Assembly: GCA_958510825.1 (NCBI GenBank)
Contig: OY294047.1
Coordinates: 47,227,365 to 47,291,364, forward strand
Length of the DNA stretch: 64,000 nucleotides
Source of the DNA: Brachypterus glaber
Lineage: Eukaryota > Arthropoda > Insecta > Coleoptera > Kateretidae
Direction of reading: 5' to 3'
Shown: positions 1 to 11,635 of the stretch, one piece after another
How positions within the stretch are numbered: the stretch's first letter is position 1
How the letters are laid out: the number at the start of each line of letters is the position of its first letter
The notes under the pieces: generated by a model
Seen by the model: the letters and a program-made list of their open reading frames with translations, nothing else
Databases searched by the model: none
What the model was told of the DNA's origin: nothing
Position numbers and translations under genes: made by a program

Positions 1-56
1 AAATTTTGGCATTAAACGGGATGATTCTACATCACAAAACATGAAAAACCCGCATA
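1..56. repeat. Fragment of the modular MITE family
   Basis: The first bases of the window repeat the block (a TTTTGGCATTAAA motif followed by GATGATTCTA) that occurs again about 70 bases further on inside the complete copy at 57-654. It is therefore a truncated or tandem piece of the same family. It runs off the left edge, so its extent is unknown. Confidence 0.5.
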
Positions 57-654
57 CACGGTGTTTGCAGTATTTTGGCATTAAATAAAGGGGATGATTC
101 TAAATCCCAATACATAAAAAGCAGCAAAGTAACATAGATCCGAAAACAAAATGTAAGAAAGTTACGACCCTTTAAAATTGTACTAAAAATAAGGTTTTTA
201 ATTAATAACTCTAGTACCCGTTGAGATAGAGCGACGAAGTTTTGTATGTGCCTAGACGGACAAAATGTGTGAGGCTTTTACCCCAAACTTTTTTTATGTG
301 CATTTTTTTTGTCTTTTTGTCATATAATGTAACACTGTAGGAGCAACCGTTTTCAAAAAAAAAATGCAATTAAGGGGAAGTAACATTTTGTGCTACCAAA
401 AATGTTACTTTTTAAAAGGCTGTTACTACTTTAATATTAAATTCAGGTGTTTCGGTAAAGCATACTTTTTTGCTTAGTTTTAAATGAGGAATCAGCCTGC
501 AGCATAAACATTTTTTTTAAGCTTTTGTTGTTCCCCATTCAATATATCCATCTTTGAAGGGCTTATTTTTAAATATATGTTCCTTTGTCGGTTTTTCATT
601 TTGTGCTGTAGAATCATCCTCTCTATTTAATGACAAGAGACTGCAAACACCCTG
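57..654. mobile_element. Modular MITE family, copy 1 (inverted-repeat, TA-flanked)
   Basis: A non-coding element with inverted ends: the left end reads CACGGTGTTTGCAG and the right end CTGCAAACACCCTG, each next to a TA dinucleotide, as expected of Tc1/mariner-type insertions. Inside the ends both arms carry a GATGATTC / GAATCATC block. The interior resembles the copies at 40222-40929, 45749-47313 and 48729-49461 (for example the stretch telling of 'GTAACACTGTAGGAGCAACC'), but the outer 15-25 bases differ. It lies in the HERC4 intron or gene body upstream of the first visible exon. No transposase is encoded. Confidence 0.75.
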
Positions 655-1055
655 TATAAGAAAAATACGATACTTTCCGTATTGTAAAATATTTAATATT
701 TTATTTATTGCTTTTTTACATAAAGAACTAATACGCATTTTGTTTTTATTCCTTAATCAGAACAAAGTTTGTATCAACTCGTACTAAATGGTTTCCTAGG
801 GAACCTTTTTAATCCTTTATTTGGTACATACAGTTGTTTTAATATAAAAAAAAATCATTAACCTTTAAAAGTACAATTTTTTTTTTGTTTTTAATTAAAA
901 AATGTTTTTTTTTTTCAAAAAACATCCTTTTTTTTTGAAAAACGAAAAAAAAATTGAAAATAAGAATACATTTATGTATCCCTTAAGATAATTTTTATAT
1001 TCTCCATCCCAATGAGTGGTTCCAAATTAAGGGTTAAGGAATTGTTTTATTTTAG
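655..1055. other. AT-rich intron sequence upstream of the first visible HERC4 exon
   Basis: Very AT-rich sequence with long T and A runs ending in a T-rich splice acceptor (TTTATTTTAG) at 1055. No coding potential is seen. It is inferred to be intron because the exon starting at 1056 begins inside a HECT domain. Confidence 0.6.
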
Positions 1056-1395
1056 GGTTGAATTCGTGGATCTCTACGTCAACTACCTCCTAAACGAGTC
1101 CGTGGAACAGCAATTCAAGGCTTTTCACTCTGGATTCATGAAAGTCTGTGGGGGCCGTGTCCTGCAGCTGTTCCACTCCCATGAGCTGATGAACGTGATG
1201 ATCGGCAACGAGAACTACGATTGGCATGCCCTGGAGGAGGCCGCTTCTTACAAAAACGGATACAGTTCCTCAGACGAGACGATCAGGTGGTTTTGGGAAG
1301 TTATCCACGAGATGTCGCTGGACGATAAGAAGAAATTTTTGTTGTTTTTGACGGGGAGCGATCGGATTCCGCTGCAGGGTATGAAGGCTATTAAG
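1056..1395 (+). CDS. HERC4: HERC4-type HECT E3 ubiquitin ligase, penultimate coding exon
   Basis: This exon encodes about 113 residues of the C-terminal part of a HECT domain, starting V-E-F-V-D-L-Y-V-N-Y and running through CGGRVLQLF, GNENYDWHALEE and WFWEVIHEMS to LLFLTGSDRIPLQGMKAIK. These are hallmark HECT motifs (the W-F-W segment and the 'FLTGSDRIP' loop) and resemble HERC4 more than other HECT ligases. The acceptor AG is at 1054-1055 and the donor GTAAGT follows 1395. The exon carries one leftover base at its 5' end, then whole codons. The family transfers ubiquitin from an E2 through a thioester to lysines on substrates; the RCC1-like repeats expected at the N-terminus must lie left of the window. 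An ATG at 1012 lies in intron and is not the start. Orthology is from motif memory, not a search. Confidence 0.9.
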
Positions 1396-1685
1396 GTAAG
1401 TGATTTTATTTTTATTATTACATGTATGGTATATTTCCAAACCTAGTTCGTAATTTGAGGGAGTACTCAGACGTATCCAAGATGTTTTTTGGTCCTGTAT
1501 AATCAACGCTCATTTAAAGACGGTACTTTTATATTGCGCCATTTCTTGGATTTTAGAGCCGGAAAAACGTGTTAAAAGGTAATTTTCTAAATAACGATTT
1601 ATAAGTTTAGCAGCCAGAGTTATCTAACATCTTAGCTAAATATCTAGACCAATTACTGCTACAGTTTGTAAAAAAAACACAACTA

Positions 1686-1810
1686 TAGTGAACATTTTCT
1701 TCCAAGCAAGTCACGTGACCATATGTTCTTCCCACTTTGCCGTTTATAATCATAGAGTGGGAGGAAGCGCATGATAGTAACGTGACTAGCTTGCGAGAAA
1801 ATGTTCACTA
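1686..1810. mobile_element. Small palindromic MITE in HERC4 intron
   Basis: About 125 bases with inverted ends TAGTGAACATTTTC / GAAAATGTTCACTA, flanked by TA on both sides. A second inverted block, AGTCACGT / ACGTGACT, lies further in. It has no coding capacity and is probably mobilised in trans by a Tc1/mariner-type transposase. Confidence 0.7.
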
Positions 1811-2316
1811 TAGATGTGGATTCTTCTTTGGACTAATTGTAGCACTAATTGACGGAGATTTAATAGTTCTTCTGGATAACAGAGTTGTAAAGTGACAGCT
1901 TTTCGGGTTGCTTGCCAAAGTTGGGGTTATAGTTCGGATTGGTAATATATTGTTTCCACTTTTTTACCAATATTTCCGAATGTGTTGATTACACTGGCAG
2001 TTACTCAAGTAGATAGTGGGTAGATTTTTGTCAAAATACAACAATTTTAATTCGTAAATAAAAATGATAAGATGTAAAAAAAACAGGTGTTTATACTGCG
2101 AATATTAACATATAAGAAAGAAAGAAGATATTAGAAAAAGATGTTATATGTAATAACCAAATGTAACCGCTCTGAAAGCATGGTAACAGATTTTAATACA
2201 AATTGTTTCAACCGCACATCACCAAAGCATTCCGAAATCAAACAGTAAATACCAAATGTATGACCAAAACTGTTGGGATACTAAAAGGAAAAGGGCGATT
2301 TCAAAAGGTTATAAGG

Positions 2317-2469
2317 TTTGTCCGCCTGTGTATCTAGATTTCTTTATAGATTATAATAGTTTGCCGTCTATAAGGCACTAAACTTTATTTTCATTTATAA
2401 TTTGATTTTCCGTGTCGGTACTAGGTGCTGTCTTCGAGACAAATTTTTTTGTCCGCCTGTGTATCTAGA
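2317..2469. repeat. Direct repeat pair, 22 bases each, about 131 bases apart
   Basis: The block TTTGTCCGCCTGTGTATC followed by TAGA occurs at 2317-2338 and again at 2448-2469 in the HERC4 intron. The intervening sequence is not obviously repeated. It may be the footprint of a local duplication or of two insertions of one short repeat. Confidence 0.6.
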
Positions 2470-2919
2470 ATTTGTACGCTCTCGATACAGTTATACTTAT
2501 TTTTGATAAGTATTTAAAATTTTCAACAGTGCGAAAGCCACCATACCAATATATGCTCACTGATGATCGCAAAAAAGCGTGAAATAGCAGCTATATGACA
2601 TTTTGGTAGGGATTTTCTCATTAAGTGTGAAAATTCTGTAGTATAGCAGTGCAATTTCTTTATAGATTAAAGGTTCTAATATTTTATTGCAAATGTTGCC
2701 ACTTCTAAAAAAAACTTAAATGTAAGTTACCTGCAAATGCGGTGCTATTCGTTTCCAAAAGTAGAATCTAAGATCCTCCTGTTAGGCAATAAATGTAGTA
2801 GTATATCATAATAATTTTAGTTTTTTTTTTGCTATGTGTTTATTAATAGCTAAGACGCATTCTTGTAAGTATATTAACTATAAATTTTATGATATAATCA
2901 TAAATATAAATATTTTTAA

Positions 2920-3087
<168 letters not shown>

Positions 3088-3153
3088 ACAACTTTGGGTT
3101 TTTATACGGGATTATTTTTTTCTAAGCTATAACTTTATTTGAATTGTACTTTA

Positions 3154-3764
3154 GGGTGGGTCAAAAAAATCGACTATTTTTTTTTTACTTTATACTCGGA
3201 AAAATCGGTTGATGGACACCTCTAGAAAATTATCACCAAATATGAGCTCTTAATTTTGATAAAAAGGTTCTCCGCTTTACAATTTTTCATTTTTTCTCGG
3301 TTTTAGAAACAAAAATTCATATCTCTTGACAACTGTTCGTTAAAAAGTATCTCTTCTCATATTCTTGTAGGAAATCGAACGCTCTACAAAAAAGGTCTCT
3401 TACAATTTTCTCGTAAACCTCACCGTTTAAAAGATATCAAAGGTTAAAGTTTGATTATTTTAAGAGACATTTCTGTTTTGCTTATGAATTTTATAACTCG
3501 CTTACAAAAAATAATTATGAATTGCGCAATGTAGAGCGTTCGATTTCCTACAAAAATATAAGGAGAGATACTTTTTAACGAACAGTTGTCAAAGAGATAT
3601 GAATTTTTGTTTCTAATACTGAGAAAAAAATGGAAAATTGTAAAGCGGAGGACTTTTTTATCAAAATTAAGAGCTCATATTTGGTGAGAATTTTCTAGAG
3701 GTGTCTAGCAACCGATTTTTCCGAGTATAAAGTAAAAAAAAATATTCGTTTTTTTGACTCACCC
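3154..3764. mobile_element. Long-arm palindromic MITE just downstream of HERC4
   Basis: Inverted arms of roughly 230 bases (3154-3390 and 3530-3764) around a loop of about 140 bases. The ends are GGGTGGGTCAAAAAAA / TTTTTTTGACTCACCC with TA on each side. The arms match closely through blocks such as AACTGTTCGTTAAAAAGTAT. The element begins 67 bases after the HERC4 stop and so probably lies in its 3' UTR. No open reading frame is convincing. Confidence 0.85.
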
Positions 3765-5010
3765 TATTGTACTTCTTTATACAACGTTTTTTTCCAAATA
3801 ACCTGTAATTTTGTTTATAAATCTTGTATAATTTCGTACTATTGAAAATATAATTCTGAAAAAATAAGGGTGGTAATTAATTCTTTACCACTGAAAGGGA
3901 TAATTTAGGCGTTAAATGGTTTGGCCAGGACTGGGCAAAACAGTAATGTAAAAACACAGGCACAACCTCGGGCACGAGCATAAATTTTATTTATCCAATG
4001 CTACTGTTCATCTTTTGCTATTTTTAGTAAAGTGTAGTAAAAAAATTATCCATGGCCCTGTTTAATGGACCCTTAAATGACGGGTATGTAAAAATAAATT
4101 GTTTAAACTTTGAAACGGCCGTGGATAAAGTACAGTTTTCTACTCGCGTATAATAGCTGTTAATCGGCTCCTGTCGCAAAATTCACCCTCACTGATTTAC
4201 TACTAGTAATTATTATTATTATTATTACTAGTTATTATTATACGCTCCTTAAATAATGTAATATTAACTCATTTATTCAGATAAAAACAATAGAAAAAAC
4301 TGCTAAATTTCAGATCTTTACAGAAACTTCAAACTATGACCTTTAAATGTAATTTGTAAAATCTTAAAAAATATATTTTCAGCAAAATGAACAGGAGTTG
4401 AATAAAAATTTTTACGTTACACGTGAATTAAGTGATATTACCAACTCTCGTGGTATGTATCACTTGGCTCACCAGTACAGCAAATAACTGTCACGATGAA
4501 AGCACCATGCGTTGTGTCTGCATTTTTAAAATAAGGTTGTTACTTTTCTTGGACAATATATTTTTTGAATAAGATATGTCCCTCGTACTATACTTATACT
4601 ACTTGTACTACTTTTTTTTTCTATTTTTTTATTGTATTGATTTCTTGCTAATATATTTACTGTTTATATTTTATAAAAACTATTTCTTTATGGTTTATCT
4701 TTTCATTTTATATTTCAATTGTTTAACCGTCATTATAATGACTCATTAATAATAAGTCATGATGGTTAGTATGATTAATTAATTAATTAATTAATGATTT
4801 GTTATGATTAATGGGTTTTTGAAAAACTGGTTAATTTACATTGAAGTTATTCTGTCAAATTATTTTAAATTTTTTAATTATTATATAAAAAGTCCAAACC
4901 AAATTGGTTCGAAAGTCAATTAAAGTCGGTAGTTCCCTCTACTACTAGCCCACACAAGTCCTGCACTTAGGGGCTGATTAATTAAGTAGAATAGTACGAG
5001 GTTAAACAAA
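3765..5010. other. AT-rich intergenic sequence
   Basis: No gene is seen. A short ATT-repeat stretch near 4203-4245 is bracketed by ACTAGT-containing inverted sequence. A minor TTAA repeat run lies near 4775. An AATAAA at about 4090 could serve HERC4 polyadenylation, but nothing decides this. Confidence 0.5.
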
Positions 5011-5343
5011 ATAATATCTATCAGACAAAAGGTTTTTAATCACAAAAAGGGTCAGGTGAACTGCATAACTTTTGAATAAATGGATCAATTAAAAAAAAAA
5101 TTGTTATTCACCAATTAAAAATAAGAGGTTTAATCTAAAAATTTTTTAATTTTATCGAAATTAATTTTTGTTTTTTAATTTCTAACTTTTTAATAATTTT
5201 ATATTAAACCGCCTTTTATTTTCAATTAAGAAGTAAGAAAATGTAACAAAATGTAACTTTGTTCAAGTTGATCTATTAATTCAAAAGTTATTCTATTTAC
5301 TTAACCCTTTTTTGCGATTAAAAACCGTTCGCCCGATATTATA
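5011..5343. mobile_element. Palindromic MITE, about 330 bases
   Basis: The ends ATAATATC / GATATTAT are followed by matching inverted blocks: GGTTTTTAATC with GATTAAAAACC, and ATAACTTTTGAATAA with its complement TTAATTCAAAAGTTAT. No coding sequence. The target duplication is not clear. Confidence 0.65.
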
Positions 5344-5817
5344 TAAATATAATAATTATACTTTTTAAATTTAAATTAATTTGATAGAATATTAGAAATT
5401 GGGGGTTGTCCATAAATAATATCCGTTATTAGGCGAGTAGAATGTGACAATTTAAGGGGTCTACCCTCTTTAGACGGGCAAAGATAAGGCTATTTTCACG
5501 AATTTTTTTGACCGGTATACGTCATAAATATGGACATAAAAAGTGTTAGGCCTAAAAAATACACTATTTGATTACACAAGAAAATTTTTTTTATATTTAT
5601 TTTAATCAGTTTTTATACATAAAAATGAGGGAGAAGACTGGTCCAAAAAAAAGATGAGTGTGCGCTGTTGATGAAATATCTGGAATGGATTATGTTTTTT
5701 ATTTTCACAAAAACTTTATATAAAACTGTTTGAATTCAAAAACTTAATTTGAAAAAAATCAGAATCTAGCAATACAAGATTCTTAAAGGGACTTCTATTG
5801 AAGCCTCTTGTCATTAA

Positions 5818-7013
5818 ACCATCAGAGACTAATCCATGAATTTATTGTAGGTATAACATATGAAATATTTATTATTATTTATATTACTATAGTAATATAT
5901 TACACTGGTCGACAAAAAAAATATATGCCTCCATTTTGTCTGATATGTCATTTTCGATGTACTTTTTGCTGTACACGAATTTGACCTCCATTTGTTAAGT
6001 TTGGTTCGGGATTCTGAGACAAATGCTACTGCTTTTTTGAAAAAAATAATAAATATCGTTGTTTTCGGCCCTAAAAAAAATCCACAAACATTATACATCT
6101 ATAAGATGCAGTTTTTTACGCAGATTTTAAAAATATTTTGTTTTTTAGATATCTTTAACGGTTTTCGAGAATGCCTATTTCTCAGTTATTGCTAAAGATT
6201 TTAATTTGTTTAATAGCTTAATTTGTTCATATTTTAATACTCATTAATTATGTGTAAACGGATTTGAGATTTAAATTTTCTGTCCTGAGATATAAGGGAA
6301 AAACCACACCCTTGTTTTAAAAAGTTCGAAAACCCCGCTTTTTTAGTTATTTATAAAATATTTTTCAAGTATTACCCCTACGAAAGAAAAATAAAAAGAA
6401 ACAAAATAACACAATACACACTTAATTAGTATACTAATACTAAATTAAGCAGACAAAAAAAGTAAAAAATAATAATAACGAAAATTATTAAAAAAAAACT
6501 CATAAATGAAAATAATTACTTTACTTTCAAACGAAAAACAACAAGTGAAGGTTACACAGAAATTCTTTCACTTTATATGCTAGAAAAAGGCTTAACTAAG
6601 GGCTTAACTGAATTTTTTAGGGCCGAAAACAACGATATATAACTTTTTTTTCAAAAAATCAGTAGTATTTATGTCAGAATCTCGAACCAAACTTAACAAA
6701 TGGAGGTCAAATTCGTGTTCAGCATCAAAATGTACATCGAAAATGATATATCAGACAAAATGGAGGCATATGTTTTTTTGTCGACCAGTGTTATTAGCCC
6801 AAATAAGTGGTTTTTACTGAAAAAAAAAATGCAAAAAATTTGCACGTTTTCGCTATTTAGACGATAGATATTAGTAAAATTTAAACAATTTACTCGCTAG
6901 AAAATGAAAACCTTTATTTCTGCATATTCTAACCATTTGTATAATAAATGGGAAACTACATACATTGTGAAACATTCCTTACAGAAATCAGTAAATATGT
7001 AGTCTCTGATGGT
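5818..7013. mobile_element. TTAA-flanked inverted-repeat element hosting a nested MITE
   Basis: The ends ACCATCAGAGACTA / TAGTCTCTGATGGT are an exact 14-base inverted pair, and both are flanked outside by TTAA (5814-5817 and 7014-7017). TTAA is the target duplication of the piggyBac superfamily. About 890 of its roughly 1200 bases are a second element inserted at 5903-6790. No transposase is visible. Assignment to piggyBac rests on the TTAA alone. Confidence 0.65.
5903..6790. mobile_element. Palindromic MITE nested in the TTAA element
   Basis: The ends CACTGGTCGACAAAAAAA / TTTTTTTGTCGACCAGTG are flanked by TTA on both sides. The arms match over about 170 bases, including the block AACTTAACAAATGGAGGTCA and its complement. 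A short open frame in an arm is a by-product of the palindrome. Confidence 0.8.
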
Positions 7014-7078
7014 TTAACACGGTGTCAATTTTATTGTTAAGTGTTCCTTCATTCTCTGTATTAAAATTAGCACTAATA

Positions 7079-8113
7079 CACTGCCGCACATTAAATTCCG
7101 GACACCTAAAAAATTGACATTTTTTAAATTCAAATATTTCGAAAACTAATTAATGGATTTGACTGATTCTTTTTTTGTTTTGAAGCTTAAACATTATCTA
7201 CTTTTGTTTGTTTTAAGAATGATTAATTTTTTTTTCGTATTAACAGCAACAAATAATGTACAACTATGTTTTTTACCCCATCTTCTAGGACTTGCATGGT
7301 ACACCACTGCAACTGTTTATAAAATTATTAAAGTCTTTCTTATTGCCGCCATTTTAATGAATATTTTATTTTTATTTTTTTACATTTTTACGTCTGGTTT
7401 ACGAGATATCAGGATTTTCCTGGAAGTCATCATTTTTTTAGTTAACTTAAAAAGTACTACATGAATTTGATTGATGCTGTGCTTTAAATTTAAAGCTTAA
7501 CCGAGTTACGTTTTTCTTTTAATCAAGTTTATCAAAAACATAAAATGGGTTTGAAAAACTTGAGTAGAAGAAAAAATAGGGTCACTCCGTCCGGCGGCAG
7601 TTCTGCGAAATCACCGTTAAGCCTCCGTCAGACGGCAATATAAAGTTGCTCCGGGATGAAGAAGTAAAAGACATGAGCGTAGAAGAAAAAGTAAAAGACA
7701 TGAGCTTCAAATACAAAAAAATCTGCTGATTTAGTACTTTTTGAGTTGACTGAAAAAATGACAACTTTCAGGAAAATCCTGATATCTCCTAAAGCGGAAG
7801 GAAAAAATAAAAAAAAATAAAAAGAAAATCTTCATTAAAAATGCGGCAATAAGAAAGACTAATAATTTGATAACCAGTTGCAGTCGCGTACCATGCAAGT
7901 CCTAGAAGGTCGGGTAAGAAACATAGTTGTACATTATCTGTTCCTGTTAATACGAAAAAATCTTTTAATTCATTCTTATAACAAACAAAAGTAGAGAATG
8001 TTTAAGCTTTAAAACTAAAAAAGAATTAGTCAAATCCATTAATTAGTTTTCGAAATATTTGAATTTAAAAAATGTCAATTTTTTAGGTGTCCGGAATTTA
8101 ATGCGCGGCAGTG
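7079..8113. mobile_element. Large palindromic TA-flanked element
   Basis: The ends CACTGCCGCACATTAAAT / ATTTAATGCGCGGCAGTG have TA outside. The arms are about 350 bases each (to roughly 7435 and from roughly 7760), with a loop of about 320 bases. Within the arms, blocks such as GGATTTGACTGATTC and AAGCTTAAACATT are distantly similar to the arms of 9561-11635, so the two belong to related families. An open frame at 7153-7464 lies wholly in one arm and is not considered a gene. Confidence 0.85.
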
Positions 8114-8312
8114 TATTTTCATTCTATCTATTAATTTTCATTGTTAAAATGACTCACTGAGTAACTGACTCAGATATTTTTAGGTAAATGATATATTTTT
8201 CCAAAATTTTGGATGTGATGGTAGATAAAAAAACTACGCATTTAATGTTAATAAAATTAAATTATTATTTACAAGACTCGTTTTTTTTTTAATTTTTTTT
8301 TTTCAGGTATAC

Positions 8313-8450
8313 AATAGTATATTATGCACCTAGTATGCGAACTAAGTCTTTAGTGTTCAAGGCTGAAGACTTTTTGCTCAGACGTAGTCGAGGAAAAAAA
8401 TCAGTCGAGAACACTTAAGACAGTTCGCATACGTGGTTCATATACTATTT
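8313..8450. mobile_element. Short hairpin element
   Basis: Inverted blocks AATAGTATATTATG and AGTATGCGAACT at the left match AGTTCGCATACG and CATATACTATT at the right. About 138 bases, non-coding. Confidence 0.55.
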
Positions 8451-8780
8451 TTTCTACTACCTATAACTAGTAACTACAAATATCAGGTAAAAATAAAGAT
8501 TAAAAATTATTTTGACATAGCTGTCAGTTTGACAAGTAAGTTGAAAAAAGTTAGTAGTTGTCTTAATTTTTTTTCATTATTGACCGTCGTCAATAAACAA
8601 TGCTTAACAACGGTCAATAATAAATGAGTTCACTGATTTCATTGGTTGTCAAGGTAAACAAGCCTTGACAACGGTTCATAATATGTAAGCTAGCACTTAA
8701 TTAGGTAGTAGAAAAAAAACAGTTTATTTTAACTTTCTTATTCAAATAAATCAATGTTATATAACACATAATAAAAACAA

Positions 8781-9517
8781 AATTTGTTTGGCTATATAGA
8801 TTCTTCAGATCTTTGGCAAAATTTAAATACCAATAGCCTCAAAAATAACAAGCAACGTTTACTAGAAACTTTTAAAGAAAAATTATTGTCTGACGACCTA
8901 CATAGTTTGGCAAATTCTAGCTTTTCAAATTTTTATTGTAATTTTTCGCTGACAAACTTGCAAAACAGACCAATTTTACCACAGGCATATCTACTTTACA
9001 GACAGAATATTTATATAGCAAAAATCCTGGCTCAGGTACGCACGTCCGGAAAACATACACAATTTACATATAGGGGCGTTCTTTATAAAATTGATCCTGA
9101 AAAAATCTGTACAATATGCAATCTACACGTTCCAGAAACAATTTACCATTTGCTCATAGAGTGCCCGTTGTATTATAATTTAAAACCCAATATGTTGTCT
9201 AGTGTAGCGCATTTAAATGAGTTTTGTTCTCTTATTGATAATATTTCTCTCTCAAACACTAAAGTTATTGTGAACTACATAATTAGCATTCTAAAACTTA
9301 GATCATTTCTCATTAATGAGTAGTAGGTCTATATGCTTAGTATAGGAATAATATAGTTTAACATAAATTTTGATAGGTTAGTTTAGTTACTATTGAACTT
9401 ATTGTAATAGATATGATTGTAATTTATTCTATTTCGTTATAACTCAGCCCTTGTAATAAAAAAAAAATTCTGTAATTTTTTTTTTAGATACAATAAATTT
9501 ATTATTATTATTATTAT
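8781..9517 (+). mobile_element. 5'-truncated non-LTR retrotransposon (LINE) insertion with target duplication
   Basis: A 3' end of a LINE: the C-terminal reading frame (8784-9323), a 3' untranslated region and a terminal ATT-repeat tail at about 9500-9518. The 12-base word TAATAAAAACAA lies immediately before (8769-8780) and immediately after (9518-9529), a clear target-site duplication. The 5' truncation and tail indicate target-primed reverse transcription. The simple-repeat tail rather than poly(A) is seen in I- and CR1-like groups, but the clade was not determined. Confidence 0.85.
8784..9323 (+). pseudogene. C-terminal fragment of a LINE reverse transcriptase/endonuclease protein
   Basis: An uninterrupted frame of about 179 residues up to TAG at 9321-9323, with no true start because the element is 5'-truncated. 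It carries a zinc-knuckle-like motif C-T-I-C-N-L-H-V-P-E-T-I-Y-H-L-L-I-E-C-P (C-x2-C-x8-H-x4-C), typical of the region after the reverse transcriptase in Jockey/R1/CR1-type elements, preceded by an 'AYLLYRQNIY...LAQVRTSGKHTQFTY' stretch. No frameshift or stop is seen over the fragment, so the insertion is relatively young. It is not host coding sequence. Confidence 0.8.
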
Positions 9518-9560
9518 TAATAAAAACAATCGTTAGAGTAAAATCACCTAATCCTTTCTA

Positions 9561-11635
9561 CACTTGTGCTCAAAAATATCGGCCCACCTAAAAAAATACA
9601 CATTTTTGAATGCAAATATCTCCAAAACTATTTAATGGATTTATTCGATCTTTTTTTAATTTTGAAGCTTGAACTTTTAGCTCTTACTTACTGGAATAAA
9701 AATTATCAATTATCTTTTTTTATACCGGCAGCAATGAAAAGTGCACAGCTATGTTTTTTTACTGCACCTTTCGATATGCGCATGGTTCGCCACTGCATAT
9801 TTTTTTACAATTTAATTAATTGATTTTATAGCCTAATTAAATGGAAGTAATCTCTTTTTAAATTTTTTAATTTTCCTTTTCTCGTTTAGGAGATATAAGG
9901 TTTTTTCTAAAAATTTACATTTTTGCAAGTAACAAAAAAACTACGCAATGGATTTAGTTGATTTTTTTTTAAATCGTAAACTTTTATTTATTTAATTTAG
10001 GTTTCTGTTGGAAACATGTTTAAACTGAGTTTACATTGCTTAAATAGTCATGTTTTTTTTACTCGATCCTTTTTGTTGCAATTTAAACACAAACTCAAAT
10101 CTTTCCATAAGTTTTAAAACTTATTCTAATAGCCACACTTATTGTGACTGATTCCGTCTTTTATTTTTTTATCATAAGTCTTCTCATTTAGGAGAAGTTA
10201 TGTTTTTTTGGTAAATAAGGACTTTTTAAGTGGTGGGCTAGTGCCACCCCTGTAACTAACTTTTTTATGATTGACAAGACTTGTCACTTATGTGACAATA
10301 CTTTTTTAACTCGTTAAAATTATTATTATTATGGGATATACAGCTGCCTCAAACCATTTTTAAAACCTAATTCTGTATGAAAAACATTGGGAAATATGAC
10401 TATAACGTCTATAATATTTATGTAGATAAATTTTAACTATAGTGTATACACATTGATAACCTAGCCTCAACCGTGTAATGTTGGTTAGTTTTAGTGATTT
10501 GTTAAATTAAATTGAATGTTTTATTGACCATAATGTAATGTAACTAATAATAACGAAAAACAGCATTGTTGTAAAAAAACATACACGTCTAATACGTTTT
10601 TTTGTGTTTATAATTGTTATTAAATAATTTTAATAAAATTTAAAATTTGTTTATTGTTATTTTATTTGATAAAATATTTTGTTTAAAAAAAATTAAAAAG
10701 CAAAAAGTCCTTAAAAAGACTTTAGAACTTGTTTTTGGAGTACCATTAGAGATTTAAACAGTCTGTGCAAAGTTCGTTCGACATATATGCCTCAAAACGC
10801 AGTCTGAGCTGGGAACCAAAAAGTTGCTAACGCAGAAAACGTGTTAATTAAATGTATTTATTTAAGCTAAAGTTATAGAAGTGCAATAGATCTTTATATT
10901 CTATCGACGCTTTTCCGTCATATACAGTTTTACAGGGGTGGCACTAGCCCACTGATTAAAAAGTCACTTTTTCCGAAAAACTTTAATTTCTCCTAAATGA
11001 GAAGACTTATGATAAAAAATAAAAGAAGGAATCAGTCACAATAAGTGTGGCTTTTAGAATAAGTTTTAAAACTTATGGAAACATTTGAGTTTGTGGTTAA
11101 ATTGCATCAAAAAAGATTGGGTAAAACAAACATGACTATTTAAGCAATGTAAACCCAGTTTAAACATGTTTGCACCAGAAACTTAAATTAAATAAATAAA
11201 AGTTAAGGACTTAAGCTTCAAATTAAAAAATAAATCAATTAAATCCACTGGGTAGTTTTTTTGTTATTTGCAAAAATGTTTATTTTCAGAAAAAACCGTA
11301 TATCTCCTAAACGAGAAAAGGAAAATTAAAAAGTTAAAAAAGAAATTACTCCCATTTAATTGGCCTATAAAATCAATTAATTAAATTGTAAAAAAATATG
11401 CAGTGGCAAACCGTGCGCATATCGAAAGAAGCAGTAAAAAAACATAGCTGTGTAATTTTCATTGCTGCCGGTTTAAAAAAAGATTTTTGATAATTTTTAT
11501 TCCAGTAATTAAGAGCTAAAAGTTCAAGCTTTAAAATAAAAAAAAGGTCAAATAAATCTATTGAATAGTTTTGGAGTTATTAGCATTTGAAAATGTGTAT
11601 TTTTTTAGGTGGGCCGATATTTTTGAGCAGGAGTG
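9561..11635. mobile_element. Very large palindromic TA-flanked element (2.1 kb)
   Basis: The ends CACTTGTGCTCAAAAATATC / GATATTTTTGAGCAGGAGTG have TA outside. The arms are about 695 bases (9561-10255 and 10930-11635) and still pair through the inner pair GGGCTAGTGCCACCCCTGTA / TACAGGGGTGGCACTAGCCC. The central 670 bases are not palindromic. No transposase frame is visible. The arms share word order (ATTTAATGGATTT, TTGAAGCTT) with the 7079-8113 element. This is foldback-like architecture. Confidence 0.88.

Noticed and set aside
1012..1446. ATG at 1012 as the start of a small gene
   Set aside because: The sequence before 1056 is intron with a clear acceptor, and the frame runs past the donor at 1395; the exon encodes the middle of a HECT domain.
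7153..7464. 103-codon hydrophobic plus-strand frame
   Set aside because: Lies entirely inside one arm of a palindromic element; composition is T-rich translation with no domain, and the mirror arm breaks it.
9566..9823. 85-codon plus-strand frame
   Set aside because: Arm of the 9561-11635 palindrome; no domain and no conservation argument.
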